Positions 22,626 to 30,658 of a DNA stretch of 64,000 bases are shown piece by piece. The stretch's first letter is position 1, and each line of letters starts with the position of its first letter. Source of the DNA: Anaerolineae bacterium (GTDB lineage Bacteria > Chloroflexota > Anaerolineae > Aggregatilineales > Phototrophicaceae); the NCBI GenBank assembly GCA_022820125.1, contig JAJEGA010000042.1, positions 1 to 64,000 on the forward strand, written 5' to 3'. The notes below the pieces were generated by a model. The model saw nothing but the letters and a program-made list of their open reading frames with translations, ran no database searches and was not told the origin of the DNA. A program made the position numbers and the translations under genes.

Positions 22626-24368
22626 ATGACCGATATCACCGTAGAGCCGACAGCCTCAGGCGCCCGTTTTCGGAACTTAAGAAAGCCCGCTCAGATCGCC
22701 TTGACGCTGCTGGCGCTGGCGCTGGTCCTCAATCTGTGGAGCGGCTTCGGCGGCTTGGCGCTGGACGATGAGGCTTTGCTGGAATCCACCTGGGGCAAGC
22801 TGGCGACCTGGATGGCCGATCAAACCGGCAACGAGCCCGACGAGATTCGCTCTCCACTGGCGATATATGCCGAGAACTGGGCGAATGAATTGGGCGCGCG
22901 CGAACTGGACGCCGCTATCCTCTACCGCGCCATGCGTAATATGCTCATCGCCTACTGCGGGCTGATTGTGCTGCTGCTGGTCTATAGCTTGATGGCGATT
23001 GTCGTTCGTCCGCGGCGCGTGGCGATACTTTGCTTCATCATTCTAATTCTGCTTGATGCACTCCTGTTTTTGATCCCGTCGTTTGAAGGCGGCAGCGCCC
23101 TGATGCCGCTGATCGCCGCTATTCTGGCGCTGATGGCGGCGACTGTGCTATCCGCGGGCAAAATGAACCGGATTGTCGGTTTCTTTTTGGCGCTTTCCTT
23201 TCTGCTTGTCGGCTGGGAAGCGAGCAAAGTCTTCGCCAATTCAGTTTCCTACAAGATCCTGCTGCCACAGCAGTCTTGGAGGTATCGGACGACGGAGACG
23301 ATGGAAGCGGCGCTGGATTCGCTGCTCGCCGGCGAGGTGGATTATGTCATCGCCGATCGCAAGGATCTCGACGACTTGATGCCGCCGCACCCGCCTAAAG
23401 ATGATGAGGGCGAGGCGCTGGCTTATCAAGAATTGCGCTACCTGGCGAGCCTCGATCGCGGCGACGGCGTCGCCATGCTGCCGATTGCGCCGGCTTTCCC
23501 CGGGCGCCTGAGCGTTGCCGTCCGCGCCGATGAAGCCCCGCAGAACGCGGCGGCGCGCGATATCTTCGGCGGCGAGATCGCAACAGTGGCCGGCGGCTTC
23601 GCCCAAGAGCGCTTCCTCAACCAGCCGCGCAACCTTGTATTGCTCGATTTGAAGATATTCAACGACTTGAATCTGCCGCATTTGCAGATGATTGCGGAAG
23701 CCTTCTTGCAGCCGGCGCGCCGCAACGGCGAGCTGCTGCTCTTGCGCATCCTGGCTGATGCCGGCATGTATACTTTCAGCGAGGCGATCTTCGGTTTCCT
23801 CTTTGGCGCTGCGCTCGGCTTCATATTGGGGACAGCCTTCGCGCATTCGCCCTTGCTGGAGCGCGGATTGCTGCCCTATGTAGTCGCTTCTCAGACGGTG
23901 CCGATCCTGGCGATTGCGCCGATGGTCGTCATCTGGCTGGGCGCCGGGCAATTGTCGGTGGCGGTCATCGCGGCCTATTTGACCTTCTTTCCGGTGACCA
24001 TCAATACTTTGCGCGGCTTGCTTTCGCCGGCGGCGGAGCAAGTCGAGTTGTTGCGTTCCTACGCCTCGAGCCGCTGGACGATCATGTGGAAGCTGCGCCT
24101 GCCCGAGGCGCTGCCGTATATCTTCACCGCGCTGAAGGTGTCTGCGACCGCGAGCGTCGTCGGCGCGATCATCGGCGAGCTGCCCTCGGGCATCGGCGAC
24201 GGGCTGGGGCGGGCGATACTTGACTTCAGTTCCGACTATAGTATGGTCTCGACGCCGAAGCTCTGGGCTTCGATTATTATGGCGGCGGCAGTCGGCATCC
24301 TTTTCTTCGTCTCGGTCAACCTGGCTGAGCGCTGGGCGCTGCGCCGTTATATGCGGGCATTGGATTGA
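22626..24368 (+). CDS. ABC transporter permease with N-terminal membrane and binding-like region
   Basis: A 580-residue protein. The C-terminal ~220 residues are a NitT/TauT-type permease with the EAA-loop segment SYASSRWTIMWKLRLPEALPY. The first ~370 residues are unusual: TM segments near 25-45, 105-125, 135-155, 158-178 and 182-200, then an extracytoplasmic region (about 205-365) with YRTTETMEAALDSLLAGEV and DYVIADRKDLDDL, which resembles a piece of a periplasmic binding protein. No free-standing binding-protein gene lies in this transporter operon, so the extension might substitute for one. The location after pyrimidine-catabolic genes suggests import of a pyrimidine or related compound; riboflavin or thiamine precursors are alternatives. 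Confidence 0.8.
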   Translation: MTDITVEPTASGARFRNLRKPAQIALTLLALALVLNLWSGFGGLALDDEALLESTWGKLATWMADQTGNEPDEIRSPLAIYAENWANELGARELDAAILYRAMRNMLIAYCGLIVLLLVYSLMAIVVRPRRVAILCFIILILLDALLFLIPSFEGGSALMPLIAAILALMAATVLSAGKMNRIVGFFLALSFLLVGWEASKVFANSVSYKILLPQQSWRYRTTETMEAALDSLLAGEVDYVIADRKDLDDLMPPHPPKDDEGEALAYQELRYLASLDRGDGVAMLPIAPAFPGRLSVAVRADEAPQNAAARDIFGGEIATVAGGFAQERFLNQPRNLVLLDLKIFNDLNLPHLQMIAEAFLQPARRNGELLLLRILADAGMYTFSEAIFGFLFGAALGFILGTAFAHSPLLERGLLPYVVASQTVPILAIAPMVVIWLGAGQLSVAVIAAYLTFFPVTINTLRGLLSPAAEQVELLRSYASSRWTIMWKLRLPEALPYIFTALKVSATASVVGAIIGELPSGIGDGLGRAILDFSSDYSMVSTPKLWASIIMAAAVGILFFVSVNLAERWALRRYMRALD

Positions 24369-24465
24369 CGTTGCAAGTATGTGTCAAATTCGGTCGATTG
24401 TGCTCGGAGGAGCGGGCATGTTTGAAACGATTTGATATGAAGGCGACATCGCCTAAAGTTAGATT

Positions 24466-24516
24466 GTAGGGGCGACTGACTCGCTGTGTCTACGCGCGGC
24501 GGTGTGTCGCCCGTAG
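24466..24516 (+). repeat. GTAGGGGCG-type unit with 29-nt loop insertion
   Basis: Stem GGGCGAC (24470-24476) pairs with GTCGCCC (24506-24512). The loop (24477-24505) contains GTGTCTACGCGCGGCG instead of the usual 2-4 bases. Related loop sequences are at 26344-26374 and 51426-51450. It splits the permease gene from the ATPase gene of the same transporter. Confidence 0.7.
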
Positions 24517-24561
24517 CAATGCAGAACTGTGTGAGGCTTGGGGGTGGGGTAGGCTAGACGC

Positions 24562-25380
24562 ATGTCAGCGGACAGCAAAGACATCGCCATCTTGGCGCGA
24601 GGCATCAACAAGATCTTCAATCCAGGCTCGGATGAAGCGGTGATCGCCTTAAAGGATATCAACCTGGAAGTCGAGGCCGGCGAATTCATCTCTCTGATCG
24701 GTCCATCGGGTTGCGGCAAATCGACTTTGATGCGGCTGGTCGGCGATCTCATTCAGCCGTCCGCTGGCGAGCTGCGGGTCAACGGCAAGGCGCCCGGTCG
24801 CGCGCGCCTCGATCGCGATTATGGCATGGTCTTTCAAGCGGCGACGCTTTACGAATGGCGCAGCGTAACGAAGAATGTGCAGCTCCCGCTTGAGGTCATG
24901 GGTTATCCCAAGGCGGAACGACAAGCGCGCGCCCAAGCCATGCTGGAAATGGTCGAGCTCGGCGCCTTCGTCAACCATTACCCCTGGCAGCTTTCGGGCG
25001 GGATGCAGCAGCGCGTTTCGATTGCGCGGGCGCTGGCTTTTGACCCGGCGGTGCTGCTGATGGACGAACCCTTCGGCGCGCTGGACGAATTCACGCGCGA
25101 ACGCATGAACCTGGAACTGCTCAAGATCTGGCAGCAAACCGGCAAGACCATTATATTTGTGACGCACAGCATCTCGGAAGCGGTCTTTCTTTCGAATCGC
25201 ATCGTGGTGATGTCGCCGCGCCCCGGGCGCATCACCGAGATCGTCGGCAATACCCTGCCGCATCCGCGCGACTTCAACACGCGCAATGACCCGGCTTATC
25301 ATGACTTGGTGGCAAAGGTGCGTGATCTGCTGCGCGACGCGCACGGGCTGGAATGGAGCGAGAGTGATGGTAATGGCTGA
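24562..25380 (+). CDS. ABC transporter ATP-binding protein, NitT/TauT type
   Basis: A 272-residue ATPase with Walker A GPSGCGKSTL (about 50-59), Q-loop VFQAATLYEW, signature LSGGMQQRVSIARAL (about 149-163), Walker B VLLMDEP and the switch His in VTHSISEAV. It energises the permeases at 22626 and 25367. Its TGA lies inside the beginning of the downstream permease gene. Confidence 0.92.
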   Translation: MSADSKDIAILARGINKIFNPGSDEAVIALKDINLEVEAGEFISLIGPSGCGKSTLMRLVGDLIQPSAGELRVNGKAPGRARLDRDYGMVFQAATLYEWRSVTKNVQLPLEVMGYPKAERQARAQAMLEMVELGAFVNHYPWQLSGGMQQRVSIARALAFDPAVLLMDEPFGALDEFTRERMNLELLKIWQQTGKTIIFVTHSISEAVFLSNRIVVMSPRPGRITEIVGNTLPHPRDFNTRNDPAYHDLVAKVRDLLRDAHGLEWSESDGNG

Positions 25381-26212
25381 AGCGCGCGCTGCCGCAACGC
25401 TGACCGCGAACCTTCGCCGCCGGCTGACCTACTACTCCCCTACCATCGCCATCGCCGTCGGCGTCATTCTGCTCTGGGAGTTCATCGTCCTCATCTTCGA
25501 TATTCAGCAGTTCCTCTTGCCGAAGCCCTCCGCCATCTTCGCTGAATTCATGCTGCAGGTCGATTTGTGGCTGGCGCCTGGCGAACGATCTATCCTCTTC
25601 GAATCGAGCGGCGCCACATTTTGGGAGGCTTTTGGCGGTTTCTTCATCGGCTGCGGGGGCGGGATCCTGGTGGCGCTGATCACCTCGCGCTGGACCATCG
25701 TCAGCGAGGCGACCATGCCCTTCGCCATCGCCGCCAATTCGGTGCCCATCATCGCCTTCGCGCCGATAATGAACAATTGGTTCGGCATTACGAATCCGGC
25801 TTCAAAGATGGCGATCGTGGCGATCATTGTCTTTTTCCCCACTATGATAAACACGGTGCGCGGCTTGACGCTGGTGGACGCCCAGCAACTGGAGCTGATG
25901 CGCTCTTACGCCGCCCAACCGGCGCATATCCTCTTCAATCTGCGCATCCCCAACGCGCTGCCCTACATCTTCAGCGCCTTGCGCGTCGCCAGCGCCCTGA
26001 GTTTGATCGGCGCGGTCGTGGCGGAATTCTTCGGCGGGCCGCGGGCGACGCTGGGCGTTTACATCACACAGGAAGCCAGCGCCTTTGATTTCGCCAAAGC
26101 CTGGACGGCGATCATGATGGCTTCGATCATTGGCGTTTCGTTTTATCTGGTGGTGCTGCTTGCGGAGAAGCGACTGATGCCCTGGCACGTGTCTCTGCGC
26201 GGGCAGGGCTGA
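25367..26212 (+). CDS. ABC transporter permease, NitT/TauT type
   Basis: A 281-residue permease with six predicted membrane helices and the EAA loop SYAAQPAHILFNLRIPNALPY (about 177-197), which contacts the ATPase. Start ATG at 25367 is eight bases after GGAG and 14 bases inside the ATPase gene; ATG at 25373 is an alternative. Together with the 22626 permease it gives a heterodimeric channel. Confidence 0.88.
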   Translation: MVMAEARAAATLTANLRRRLTYYSPTIAIAVGVILLWEFIVLIFDIQQFLLPKPSAIFAEFMLQVDLWLAPGERSILFESSGATFWEAFGGFFIGCGGGILVALITSRWTIVSEATMPFAIAANSVPIIAFAPIMNNWFGITNPASKMAIVAIIVFFPTMINTVRGLTLVDAQQLELMRSYAAQPAHILFNLRIPNALPYIFSALRVASALSLIGAVVAEFFGGPRATLGVYITQEASAFDFAKAWTAIMMASIIGVSFYLVVLLAEKRLMPWHVSLRGQG

Positions 26213-26234
26213 GCCTAACTTAAACTTTAGAAAC

Positions 26235-26257
26235 GCAGGGGCGACTCTGTGAGTCGC
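26235..26257 (+). repeat. GTAGGGGCG-type unit, interrupted at its end
   Basis: GCAGGGGCGACTC-tgt-GAGTCGC; the final CC of the usual CGCCC is replaced by the start of the element at 26257-26414, as though that element inserted there. Confidence 0.75.
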
Positions 26258-26414
26258 TGTTGAAAAACACCCCCATCCCCCGGCCCCCAAAATGAGGGAA
26301 GGGGAGCAAAATTACTGCAAATATGCGGTTAAAAATCCCTCCCTCTTCATGCGCCGCGTAGACACTGGCGGTCGGGGAGGGATTTAGGGTGGGGGGAAAT
26401 GAGTATTTCAACAG
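26257..26414. mobile_element. MITE-like element with 9-bp terminal inverted repeats
   Basis: CTGTTGAAA (26257-26265) and TTTCAACAG (26406-26414) bound 158 bases without coding capacity. Inside is an 11-bp perfect stem AAATCCCTCCC / GGGAGGGATTT (26333-26343 with 26375-26385) with a 31-base loop that carries, on the minus strand, GTGTCTACGCGGCGC. Short size, terminal repeats and insertion into another repeat suggest a non-autonomous element; no target duplication could be defined. Confidence 0.5.
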
Positions 26415-26448
26415 TCCGCGGCGAGAGCCGCCCCCGGCGAAGGCGAGG

Positions 26449-27270
26449 CTAGCAATCCCAGGCGTCCGAAAGCAATTTGCGCATCGCTTCTACAACAGGG
26501 TCCCAGCGCGCCCGACTGTATTTTTTCCGCATTTGCAGCGCTTCGTTCAAGTCCATTGGGTTGGCGTGGGTGGCGCGCCCCAAGCCGGCCAGCGCCCGCG
26601 TCCAGCGCTCGACATGGCCGGCGCCATGATGCGTCTCCGCTTGGTAGCTCTGCAAATCCTGAACCAGGCTTTCCGGTACGCAGTCATCGCCACCGCCGAC
26701 ATTGCTGTCCTCCGAATGGCTGCCCGTGCCGGCTTTTGGCGGCGGCGCGTACAAGCCGAGGCCGGCTTCCACCTTGATCGGCGGGTAGTCCTTTTGTTGG
26801 TAGTGTCCTCGCGGTTTTTTCGGGTTGCCGCCTGGCGGCTGGGAACGGCCATAGACGCGGATATTGATCGTGTAGACGCTGCCTTTGCGCAAGTTGCCGC
26901 AATCGGCTTTACGCATCCTGCCGCTGTGATCGTCCTGGCCGCGATGATGGTGCCGCGCCGTGTTGCACTGCGCGACATGGCCCCCCGCCGTCGCCGTCAC
27001 GATGAAGTCATAGATCCAGGCTTCATTTTTGATGCCCGTAATACTGCCGCGGTTGCTGTAATTGTAGGAATGAAAAGCGCCGATGGGGTGGATGCTGCGT
27101 GTTTGGCTGCGTGTGTTGCTCGGGACCTTGAACGTAACGATGAATGAAGAATCGGTCACGCTGCTTTGGTCTATGGATGGGGTATCCAAGTGCTGTTGAG
27201 CGCTGGCAATGCCCGCAGGCAACAGGAGCAATGCCGCCACGAAGAACGAGAACAAGTATTTCCGAAACAT
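26449..27270 (-). CDS. Secreted protein with C-terminal RWTRALAGLG module
   Basis: A 273-residue exported protein. Signal peptide MFRKYLFSFFVAALLLLPAG (1-20) with cleavage near ASA-QQ, a beta-rich domain (about 30-165) containing cysteines and a His cluster (ARHHHRGQDDHSGR), a glycine-rich linker, then a module (about 212-268) with QAETHHGAGHVERWTRALAG and RARWDPVVEAM. The same module occurs twice in the 27597 protein. I cannot name the domain. ATG at 27270 follows AAAGGAGATTCT. Probably a cell-surface or secreted adhesin-like or hydrolase-associated protein. Confidence 0.7.
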   Translation of the reverse strand: MFRKYLFSFFVAALLLLPAGIASAQQHLDTPSIDQSSVTDSSFIVTFKVPSNTRSQTRSIHPIGAFHSYNYSNRGSITGIKNEAWIYDFIVTATAGGHVAQCNTARHHHRGQDDHSGRMRKADCGNLRKGSVYTINIRVYGRSQPPGGNPKKPRGHYQQKDYPPIKVEAGLGLYAPPPKAGTGSHSEDSNVGGGDDCVPESLVQDLQSYQAETHHGAGHVERWTRALAGLGRATHANPMDLNEALQMRKKYSRARWDPVVEAMRKLLSDAWDC

Positions 27271-27505
27271 GATAGAATCTCCTTTTCCTGCGGATTTTGA
27301 ATGAGCCATTTCCACAATAACGGTGGGTGGAATCGGCTTCAAGAAAATCTTACCCGCCTTTATGCGCTGGCAAGGCGAGCGTCAGGCTTCCGCTAGGCAA
27401 GCATAGAGCAAGCGCAGGGCAACGCAGGAAAACCGCCGTTTTGCTGGGCTATGACGCGCGACCAGGCAACTGGCGAGCCAGGAATAGAAGATTTGGAAAA
27501 AGAAA

Positions 27506-27565
27506 GAGCGACTCAGCGAGTCGCCCGTTATACCGATATGTCGCGGACGGCATAGCATGCCGCCC
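27506..27565 (+). repeat. Two GTAGGGGCG-type units, truncated 5' ends
   Basis: 27506-27526 (arm ACTC/GAGT) and 27545-27565 (arm GGCAT/ATGCC), both in plus orientation but lacking the leading GTAGG. They follow the 3' end of the 27597 gene. Confidence 0.7.
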
Positions 27566-27596
27566 GAATATTTCGCGAGACTGCAATCAGCCGGCG

Positions 27597-29639
27597 CTAA
27601 TCCCCCGCCAGCTTCTCCAGCGCGTCGATCACCGGCTGCCAACGCGAGCGGGTGAATGTATCCGCCATTTCCTCGGCTTCCGACAAGCTCATCGGGTCGT
27701 CATGGCCCTCATGGTCCCGGCTGATATGCCCCAGCGCGGCCAGCGCCCGCGTCCAGCGCTTGACATGAGCATCGCCGTGCTGCGTTTCACCTTGATAGCC
27801 TATCAACGTGTTGATCAAGCTCTGCGGCACGGTATAAGCTTCTTTTTCCGGCTCCGGCTCCGGCGGTGGCGGGACAGGCGTAGTGGTCGGTGGCGGCGGC
27901 GGGACGGGTGTATTCGTCGGCGGTGGCGGCGGGATGGGCGTGTTCGTCGGAGCTGGCGGCTGCAAAACCGTTAGCGCGTCGACGACAGGCTGCCAGCGGC
28001 TGGTGGAGAACTGATCCCGCATCGTCTTGGCTTCACTCAGTGTCATCGGGTTGGCGTGGCTGCCCCAGCCCAATGCCGCCAGCGCCCGCGTCCAGCGCAG
28101 GACATGGGCATCGCCATGCTGCGTCTCGCCTTGATAGCCAATCAACGTCCGAATCAAACTGGCGTAGGGTCCGCTGGGTTGCGGCAGTTGTTGCTGCTGG
28201 TCTTGTTGCTGCTGGTCTTGTTGCTGCTGGTCTTGTTGCTGCTGGTCTTGTTGCTGCTGGTCTTGTTGCTGCTGCTGTTGGTCTTGCTGCTGCACGCTGT
28301 CCTGCTGCTGCACGTTGTCCTGTGACGACTGTTTGGGAACCGGCGTGCTCGTCGGCGGCGGGACGGGCGTATTCGTCGGCGGCGGGTCAGCCATGCCAAA
28401 ATGCGCCTCGCCACTGCGCTTGCCGCCATCTTGCAGGTAAGCCGTCAGATAGGCGGTGTAATCTGCGCCGGGGGTCAGCCCATTGATGCGATGGCTGGTC
28501 GCGCTAGCGCCCAAGGGGAAGGCGTAGCTTTCGCTATTCCCGCCGAAGACTTCCAGCAGGTAAGCGCTCGCGCCGCTGACGGCTGCCCAGGACAGCGAGA
28601 CATCGGTCAGGGGATTGCCGGGATAATCAACCTCGATGTAGATGGGGGTTGCGCTGGGGTTAAGCTCATTATCCTGAGAATCCTGCCCCAGAATCTGGGG
28701 GGAGGGGATGGGCAGCGTCCTTATTTTGTGCATGCTCGCGCCGATGCGATTGGCTGAATTGTCCGCATTTTTCCGCCATGCTTCCAGCTGGATATGGAAA
28801 GTTCTGTCGGCGGGCAGATTGCAATATCTTACATGTAGATTGTCGTCTACATCGCCTGCATGAGAGGATACGGTACCCGTGACTTTGAGGTTCCAAGTGA
28901 GTACGTTGCCATTTCTGTTGGCGGGTGTGGTTTGCTCAAACGTATAAACGGCTGGTTTCGCTAGTCTTCCTTGTATTCCAGGTTCTTGGGTTGCAGCAGG
29001 AGATACTAAGACCTGACGGGTAGCTCTGCAACTTCCGCCACTGACGCCTCGGAAGCTGCCGTTATCTCCAGAAAACTTCGAGACTTTGTAGAAATTCGCC
29101 CCGGCGAAGGGAACGATATCGAAGTCGATGCTGTGATCGGTCCTCACCAAGTTGTGAATATCAACGCCGGGAATGCCGGCGCCGTGGCTGTGAGTCGTCA
29201 CCGTCAGGCTGGCGCTGGCCAGGGCTAGACCCCGACCGTTTTGGGCTTGCAATTGCACCGTGTAGGTGGCGCCGGGCTTGATAAACTCATTGTCCTTGTC
29301 AAGGTTGCGGCCACTGAGTTTGCCAAATTGCACATCAATGGGGACGGATTTATTGCCGAAGCTTTTTCCCCAATTTGATGTGATGCCGCCGCCCGTCGCG
29401 ATTGCGGAGACCATGGTTGTATTCACCGGAACTGCCGTGATTTCGATTTTAAAGCTGTGGAAACCGACCCAGCGAACCCTGCCCGCGAAGCCGTTTTGGT
29501 TAAAACTCTGTTGCGCTTGGGCGGGCAGGCTGGGCGCGATGACCAGTAGGCAGAGCGCGCTGAACAGGGCGATTCGGAAACACTTCCCCGCGAGGGAAAT
29601 CCGCTGCGAAAGAACACGAGACGAAATTAAGCTAAGCAT
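27597..29639 (-). CDS. Large secreted protein: FN3-like domain, Q/D tract, two RWTRALAALG modules
   Basis: A 680-residue exported protein. Signal peptide ends near PAQAQQ (about residue 44). Two or three beta-rich regions follow (about 45-320), then a fibronectin-III-like domain (about 338-408, LSWAAVSGASAYLLEVF to LTPGADYTAYLTAY), a Thr/Pro linker, a low-complexity tract of QQQQD repeats (about 455-485), module 1 (LIGYQGETQHGDAHVLRWTR, about 497-557), a PPPPTNTPV linker and module 2 (about 615-675). AAGGAGAAA precedes the ATG. The layout fits a surface-anchored or secreted binding protein. No catalytic motif was found. Confidence 0.72.
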   Translation of the reverse strand: MLSLISSRVLSQRISLAGKCFRIALFSALCLLVIAPSLPAQAQQSFNQNGFAGRVRWVGFHSFKIEITAVPVNTTMVSAIATGGGITSNWGKSFGNKSVPIDVQFGKLSGRNLDKDNEFIKPGATYTVQLQAQNGRGLALASASLTVTTHSHGAGIPGVDIHNLVRTDHSIDFDIVPFAGANFYKVSKFSGDNGSFRGVSGGSCRATRQVLVSPAATQEPGIQGRLAKPAVYTFEQTTPANRNGNVLTWNLKVTGTVSSHAGDVDDNLHVRYCNLPADRTFHIQLEAWRKNADNSANRIGASMHKIRTLPIPSPQILGQDSQDNELNPSATPIYIEVDYPGNPLTDVSLSWAAVSGASAYLLEVFGGNSESYAFPLGASATSHRINGLTPGADYTAYLTAYLQDGGKRSGEAHFGMADPPPTNTPVPPPTSTPVPKQSSQDNVQQQDSVQQQDQQQQQQDQQQQDQQQQDQQQQDQQQQDQQQQLPQPSGPYASLIRTLIGYQGETQHGDAHVLRWTRALAALGWGSHANPMTLSEAKTMRDQFSTSRWQPVVDALTVLQPPAPTNTPIPPPPPTNTPVPPPPPTTTPVPPPPEPEPEKEAYTVPQSLINTLIGYQGETQHGDAHVKRWTRALAALGHISRDHEGHDDPMSLSEAEEMADTFTRSRWQPVIDALEKLAGD
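28186..28290. repeat. 15-bp coding tandem repeat (QQQQD tract)
   Basis: At least five near-perfect copies of TCTTGTTGCTGCTGG in a row, then degenerate copies. On the minus strand they encode Gln/Asp repeats between domains of the 27597 protein. Such a tract can change in copy number in multiples of 15 bases without a frameshift. Confidence 0.9.
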
Positions 29640-29834
29640 TAGTTTTTCTCCTTAAAGAGCTATATGCTTATTGGCGCCTTCCTTTGTGGCGAACGATGGA
29701 TAAACAGCGCAATGCCGAGCCGCGCGCGGATGCGAGGGCTTCAGTGAGAACAGAAAAACACGCGGCGGCTTTGCGCGGACGCTCCAGGATTGCTGCGGAA
29801 TGGTAGAGCACTCTGGGAATTAGAACAGATATTC

Positions 29835-29847
29835 GGGGGGGGGGGGG
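29835..29847 (+). other. Homopolymer of 13 G
   Basis: An uninterrupted G13 run about 195 bases upstream of the 27597 gene. It could be a phase-variable regulatory tract or an assembly error; neither can be told here. Confidence 0.6.
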
Positions 29848-29982
29848 TAAGATTGCGTAAGGTTAATCATTTATTTTGCTCTATCTAACGCATAATAAAG
29901 TATTTGCTTTTCCACCAACAATAGCGTACAGGCGCGATGGTAAATTGTCAAGCAATCGTAGGGCAAGCGTCAAGTTGCATTA

Positions 29983-30255
29983 TTGTTTTGTCGCCCGACG
30001 CGCTGGAGCCGATTGCCCATTCGCGGCGATTGTTCGCCGTTGCTGGAAAAAGGCATGGAAGTGGTGATCCCACCGCATCCGCGTGCTAGAGAAGAGCGGG
30101 AATTCGATAAATGGTGGTATCGCGAGCGTCATCAGGTGGAATGTTTCATCAATAAGATCAAGCATTTCCGCCGCGCCTTTTCCCGATATGAGAAACTGGA
30201 TACTTCGTATCTCGGTTTTCTCCACTTTGTCGGCGCTCTTATCTGGTTACGATAG
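29983..30255 (+). pseudogene. IS5-family transposase remnant (C terminus)
   Basis: The reading frame contains PIRGDCSPLLEKG, VVIPPHPRAREEREFDKWW, YRERHQVECFINKIKHFRR and GFLHFVGALIWLR, the C-terminal catalytic part of IS5-group (IS427-like) transposases, with the DDE glutamate in HQVECF. The N-terminal two thirds are missing and no clear start codon belongs to it. Terminal inverted repeats were not identified. The copy sits between a full module gene and a broken one, and may have caused the break. Confidence 0.75.
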
Positions 30256-30308
30256 AATGTCAACAGAACCTAGTCTACTTTAGAGCATTCATAAGAGCAT
30301 TCATAGAC

Positions 30309-30339
30309 TCAGTATACTATGTGTATCATAGTATACTGA
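30309..30339. other. AT-rich perfect inverted repeat, 13-bp arms
   Basis: TCAGTATACTATG (30309-30321), five-base spacer, CATAGTATACTGA (30327-30339). Much more AT-rich than its surroundings. It is just past the IS5 remnant, after a short direct repeat of AGAGCATTCATA. It could be a terminator, operator or recombinase site. Confidence 0.6.
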
Positions 30340-30377
30340 TTTCTGCTTGGTTCGTCTTTGCATTTAGAGGAGAAGAT

Positions 30378-30402
30378 GTAGGGACGACTCTGTGAGTCGC
30401 CC
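30378..30402 (+). repeat. GTAGGGGCG-type unit
   Basis: GTAGGGACG start, inner arm ACTC/GAGT, loop TGT. It lies just beyond the stop codon of the broken module copy. Confidence 0.85.
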
Positions 30403-30435
30403 ACTGATCGTAACTTTCGATTGATGCGGCTAGCG

Positions 30436-30608
30436 CTAATTCCCATCCAATTTCTCCAGCGCGTCGATCACCGGCTGCCAGCGCTTGGCGGTGTACTTGT
30501 CCGCCATGTCTTCCGCTTCTGACAAGGTCATCGGGTTGTTATGACTGCCATGCCCCAGCGCGGCCAGCGCCCGCGTCCAGCGCTTGGCTATTAAAGTACA
30601 TAAGCCCC
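30436..30608 (-). pseudogene. Broken RWTRALAALG module copy
   Basis: Reading from about 30590 downward gives AKRWTRALAALGHGSHNNPM, then TLSEAEDMADKYTAKRWQPV and IDALEKLDGN ending in TAG at 30436. This matches the C-terminal modules of the 27597 protein, but the GYQGETQHGDAHV segment before RWTR is missing and no signal peptide or start is present. The 5' part of the gene has been lost. Confidence 0.75.
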
Positions 30609-30658
30609 AAAACTTTCAAGGCTCAACTGATTTCACATAAGACGTTACTTGGAATCAG

